Below, one piece after another: positions 60,136 to 64,000 of a stretch of DNA of 64,000 nucleotides. Both the position numbers and the translations under genes were made by a program. Source of the stretch: Leptodontidium sp. MPI-SDFR-AT-0119 (Eukaryota; Ascomycota; Leotiomycetes; Helotiales; Leptodontidiaceae). The notes under the pieces were generated by a model. The model did not search any database. It saw only the letters and a program-made list of their open reading frames with translations, and had not been told where the DNA came from. The stretch is from positions 2,232,001-2,296,000 of the forward strand of contig JAHLEZ010000003.1 of the NCBI GenBank assembly GCA_020726505.1, written 5' to 3'. Within the stretch, counting starts at the first letter, position 1, and each line of letters starts with the position of its first letter.

Positions 60136-62506
60136 ATGAAGGCTCAAGCTCAAGGATGTACATTGCTCTTCGCCCTTCACTCGCTCACAACAGTGGCTCA
60201 ATGTGGCCCTCTCATCGCTGAAAGAGACATCTTTATGCCTCTCGTCACCCAGAGAGATATTGGAATAGAGTGCAGACTATCAGTGTCCACTGACATCTGG
60301 ACAACATGCTTGACATTTATAACGATGTACAACATTACCCTTCCAGAAATGTTCAACATGAACCCCTTGGTTGAGGCGGATTGCTTTGGGTTTAAGCCAG
60401 GTTCGGAATACTGCGTCATGGCTCGTGAGTTTCCCATGGCTTTGGCTTCAGTCGGTCTACAGATATTTGGAGATAGTTTTCTGACAGAATGCGATGAAAC
60501 GTCTACAGTTACGAGAGCTCCAACATCTAAGAATGGCTTATGTGGCATACAATCTCCCACGAAAGTAACTTGTGTCAATTCGGGATTTGGCGATTGCTGT
60601 GGATCTTCAGGGAGGTAAGTAACGGGCTCGACAATTCTCCAATGATCATGCCTCTGACAAACTATGCATCTCATTCATGTCAACCAGAAGTCTGTTCATC
60701 GAAAATTGTCAATGTCGAAACTAATTGATCTTCAGATGCGGTAGCACCGAGTAAGCGTTCAAACCCACCCAGCATGGAGGAGATCCATCGCCCTACTTGA
60801 GCTCTGACCTTGACCGTCAATGTGTAGCGAATTCTGCGCGATCGGAAACTGCCAAGAAGGCGACTGTCCAGGACTAGGATACAGTACTGATGGATTTTGC
60901 GGAGGTGGCCACGATGATACTGTTTGTGGGGGGAAATGGGGAGCTTGTTGTTCTAAGTTGGGCAGGTGAGCCATTTTCCACTCCTGCCACTCGTCAGGCA
61001 ATTGTATGCCTGAAAAATGGCCCAAATGAATGATGCTAATATTGAGGCTTGGTGTTATAGGTGCGGAAGCTCCATTACAGAATGCGGACCTGGCAATTGC
61101 GAATCTGGCGCCTGTGTTTCATCTACAACGTCTACCGCATCAACGTGAGTAGTTACAGCTCCTTCGCTGCCTATATAGATTTGAGAGGGAATTTGTTTGG
61201 GTACTTATTAGACAATCCTAGTCCTCCAACCGTACTGCCATCACCCATTAGTCCCTCTCCTGACGGCACATGCGGATACATCAAGAGTTACAAGTGTACC
61301 GACACGAAGTACTACTTTGGAAATTGCTGTTCAGCAGCTGGATACTGTGGTACATCACAATATCACTGTGACAACCTTCAAGGATGGTATGGTTTGTTCG
61401 GTACCCGGGGAACGAATAAGCACTGCTGATGGATTTATAGCCAAGCGGAATTCGGTCTCTGTGACAGGACACTGATTCAAACGATCACTGTAAATGGTAC
61501 GACTGGGCCGCCGTCTACGTCCAGCGGTCAGTCCAGCAGAAGCGTGGGAGTGACAACCTCCAGTATCGTCTCACGATCCACTACATCCATCTCTCTTACT
61601 CGCTCTATGACATCAATTTCTTCAACGACATCCAGCGTGATTTCAAAATCTACCTTGTCTAGCTCGCTTTCTCGTTCAACCACAGCAGTTTCCTCTTCTA
61701 AAACTTCTTCGGCGACGACATCAAAACCAATCTCTTCTACAACAACCACTAGTTCTTCGAGAACTACATCCTCGCCATCAACGACATCGAAACCAATCTC
61801 TTCCATAACAACAACTAGTTCTTCGAGAACTACGTCCTCGCCAACATCGACTGCATTACCGATAAGCCCGGATGGGCGCTGCGGGCAACCCTATGGCAAT
61901 ACAACATGTACAGGCAGCTCTTTCGGAAAATGCTGTTCTATACGATCCAATTGTGGTAGCACTCCGGATTACTGCGGTACTGCTGTCGGATGTCAACTCG
62001 GCTATGGCACATGTACTCCAATAAGTCTCGATGGTCGTTGTGGCGCTGCCTCTACAACTGGAGCGACCTGTGTCGGGAGCTCTTTTGGTCAATGCTGCTC
62101 TGTGAAAGGAAACTGCGGCGATTCAGCTGCTTTTTGTGCTGTCGCGAACCTTTGCCAGCCTATGTTTGGTACTTGCAGTCCTACGAGTACAGACGGAAAA
62201 TGTGGTGCGGCTTCAAGTTCGAAGGCATCCTGTAGCGGCAGCACATTCGGAAATTGCTGCTCCGTGAAAGGAAACTGCGGTGGCTCAGATGCCTTCTGTG
62301 CTACTAACAATCTTTGTCAACCTAACTTTGGAACGTGTTATCCGACGAGTCTTGACGGGAAATGTGGCAGTGCCTCATCTACAAGCGCATCGTGCAGCGG
62401 CAGTACGTTCGGAAAATGTTGCTCTGTGAAGGGGAATTGCGGGGATACAGCTGCTTTCTGTGCAGTGTCAAATCTTTGCCAGCCTACTTTTGGCACCTGT
62501 ACATAA
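60136..62506 (+). CDS. Secreted LysM protein with seven CBM18 chitin-binding domains
   Basis: Exons: 60,136-60,614, 60,736-60,750, 60,828-60,965, 61,061-61,144, 61,222-61,386 and 61,441-62,506, giving 648 residues. Each junction restores a hevein-type motif. A signal peptide (1-22) is followed by one LysM-like domain (about 48-100, CRLSVSTDIWTTCLTFITMY to YCVMAR). Then come three CBM18 (hevein) domains, a Ser/Thr linker of about 130 residues, surely O-glycosylated, and four more CBM18 domains ending FGTC. Each has the CCS..G.CG cysteine core. The last three are near-identical tandem copies. Function by family: binding of chitin oligomers or chitin in walls; such lectins protect hyphae against chitinases or hide chitin from plant receptors. 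Exon 2 has only 15 bases. There is no catalytic domain and no GPI signal. Confidence 0.9.
61718..61850 (+). repeat. 66-bp tandem repeat, two copies, in the Ser/Thr linker
   Basis: Two adjacent copies encode TSKPISS(T/I)TTTSSSRTTSSP and differ at about eight bases. The unit is a multiple of three, so copy-number change would lengthen or shorten the linker without a frameshift. Confidence 0.85.
61955..62500 (+). repeat. Tandem ~156-bp units encoding CBM18 domains 5-7
   Basis: Three consecutive units of 52 codons each start near (S/T)DG(R/K)CGAAS or a variant and end FGTC. They share long identical blocks such as CCSVKGNCG, a sign of recent duplication or gene conversion. Confidence 0.8.
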
Positions 62507-64000
62507 TTTTGTCGTCGAGATACTCTTCTCTATGCATCAGCCTTTGTTGACACACTTGCAGAGGGGTTGTTATTGCTAATGCACATATTTCTCTGTTTGA
62601 CACCGCTTCCAAAAGGAACAAATTTACGGTTTGCCATTCAGCTATCTCGTTTCGAGTATCCTAATGCAAAACTCTGTGGCAGACTCATTAAACAGGTGAT
62701 CTTCGCGCTGGAGATGGCTTTGGTAATCCAAGCTTGGATAATTCTGGAACCTCTTCACTGGGTATAAATGATGACGAATGGTATGCGATGATGCCGTTGA
62801 GACCATTGCTGAAGGCGTTTTATTTTTATTTTTTTGTTTTTAAGAGATAGTGTGTGGGGTGAAGAGGGGAAGTACAAGAGGGGAAATGAGGGGAAAGACT
62901 GTATGCGATGTGCAACAGAAAGGGTTCAGAAACATAAAATGGGGGAAAGGAAGGTAAGAGAGGGGGGAAGGTAAGAGAGGGAGGGGAAAGAGGGGAAATG
63001 GAATTGCGACGTGCAACAAACAATTGAACAAGATGGGATTGTACCTGAGTAGGTGAAAATGAAGGGGAAGAAGAAGTGAGGGCTGAGATGACTATGTTCT
63101 GAGACCTGGGTTACATAGATATTTACCTGTTTCATCAAGAAAGTGATGGAGATGAAGGGAATTATTTTGTGTTGGGAGATCTGCTATAGTGAATACCGAT
63201 ATTTTTGAACCTGTAGTTCCTTATTTTACTTATTTACGATCTATAGATAGTATATATATATATATATAAATATATTTACTTCGCGACATTTCTTTCCCCC
63301 AAGCCCCAGCCACAACCAAGCCCCAAAAACTCCACACCCATTACTCTCCTCCTCAATTCTCAACTCCCGGTGTTCAAGACAAATGCCGCTCTATTTGCTA
63401 TCGTGACCAACCTCTCACCACCAGAGAAAGCCCAGACACGCCCACGTCTCCGCTCAACGTGCTAAACACCTAATCTAGGGATTTCGGAAACCGGCAATAC
63501 CTCATCAACTTACCATACTAAACTAACACAAACCAAGTGTGCGGGCAAGTGTTTGCAAAGTCCAGAAGAACTTCTAACCACTCCCCATAAGAGTAGCACA
63601 CCTGTACTAGCCCGGAAGGCCTCGCCGAAAAGTTACAGAACGAGCCTCTCTATTGTCTACAGTACGGACGTAAATTTGTCTCCTCTCTAATTAATACTAC
63701 TACTACTCGAGTACTGCTATCACTTCTCCTAATATCTGCCACTAATGAGAAAAGACAAAGGCTGGCGATTTATCTCCCGGCGTTTCCGTTATCAATTCAG
63801 TAGCATGCAATATGTCTCCTGACTAATGAAACTTGCCTATTGAGTGAGAAATACCATGCATAGTTAACTTCGTGCATCGTTAAGAGTTGCCTTGGTTGTA
63901 GAAGCACGAGGGAGGGAGGTAGGGAGAAAGGAGTTGAAGAGTGGGATGAAAAAGATGGGGAATGGAATGGAATTGTGGGAAGACTATGCTAGGTCCTGGA
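62507..64000. other. Right-end stretch without a supportable gene
   Basis: This contains the 3' flank of the LysM/CBM18 gene, a G/A-rich block with repeated GAGGGGAA at about 62,855-63,080, and a (TA)n run at 63,251-63,268. Open frames in the purine block are compositional artefacts. Nothing else was recognised up to the end of the window. Confidence 0.45.
63251..63268. repeat. (TA)n microsatellite
   Basis: Nine TA units followed by AAATATATTT. Confidence 0.85.

Noticed and set aside
62826..63138. Minus-strand frames rich in Pro/Phe/Leu/Ser
   Set aside because: Direct translation of a G/A-rich repeat block, not coding.

Overview
The window is nuclear DNA of a filamentous ascomycete (Pezizomycotina). 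Most genes carry short spliceosomal introns of roughly 45-185 nt with GTRNGT donors and CTRAY-type branch points. The gene content is typical of moulds: a multi-domain glutaminase A, a fungal SLATT protein, a TeaR-like CaaX protein, a GH55 glucanase and a LysM/CBM18 lectin. A leotiomycete is my guess from overall flavour only. No bacterial-type operon, tRNA, rRNA or CRISPR was found.

Left part (1-24,400), mostly housekeeping: a two-TM SLATT protein (3,263-4,077, +), an SDR oxidoreductase (4,233-5,167, -), a secreted glutaminase A (5,891-8,498, +), a transformer-2-like RRM/SR protein (9,173-10,317, +), an unrecognised 680-residue protein (12,295-14,572, -), a four-cysteine complex I subunit of the NDUFS5 type (15,496-16,056, -), a Sec39 tethering protein (16,261-19,207, +) and a J-domain protein (22,488-24,392, -). 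The complex I gene is only visible once its small exons are joined.

Middle part (24,400-49,500) is gene-poor. Two stretches of about 6 and 7.7 kb hold no gene I can support. Between and after them lie a secreted cysteine-containing protein (30,314-32,761, -), a calcineurin-like metallophosphoesterase (34,062-35,368, -), a TeaR-like polarity protein with a CaaX end (36,497-38,121, +) and a small CxxC protein (45,854-46,210, +).

Right part (49,506-62,506) is the most unusual. It carries three secreted-protein genes that all point at a cell wall or at what lies behind one. The first is a 1,448-residue GH55 beta-1,3-glucanase fused to a C-terminal module of the kind seen on large killer-toxin-like fungal chitinases. 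The second is a secreted protein with a NucA/NucB-type nuclease motif. The third is a LysM protein with seven hevein-type (CBM18) domains. An F-box-like gene and a 764-bp AT-rich element with perfect 30-bp terminal inverted repeats sit among them. Working hypothesis (inference): the group resembles the parts of a wall-binding, wall-opening and nuclease-delivering system, comparable in logic to zymocin-type killer toxins but using a glucanase rather than a chitinase.

Gene models were built by hand from splice consensus and reading-frame phase. Coordinates of split genes give the full CDS span and the exons are listed in the evidence.
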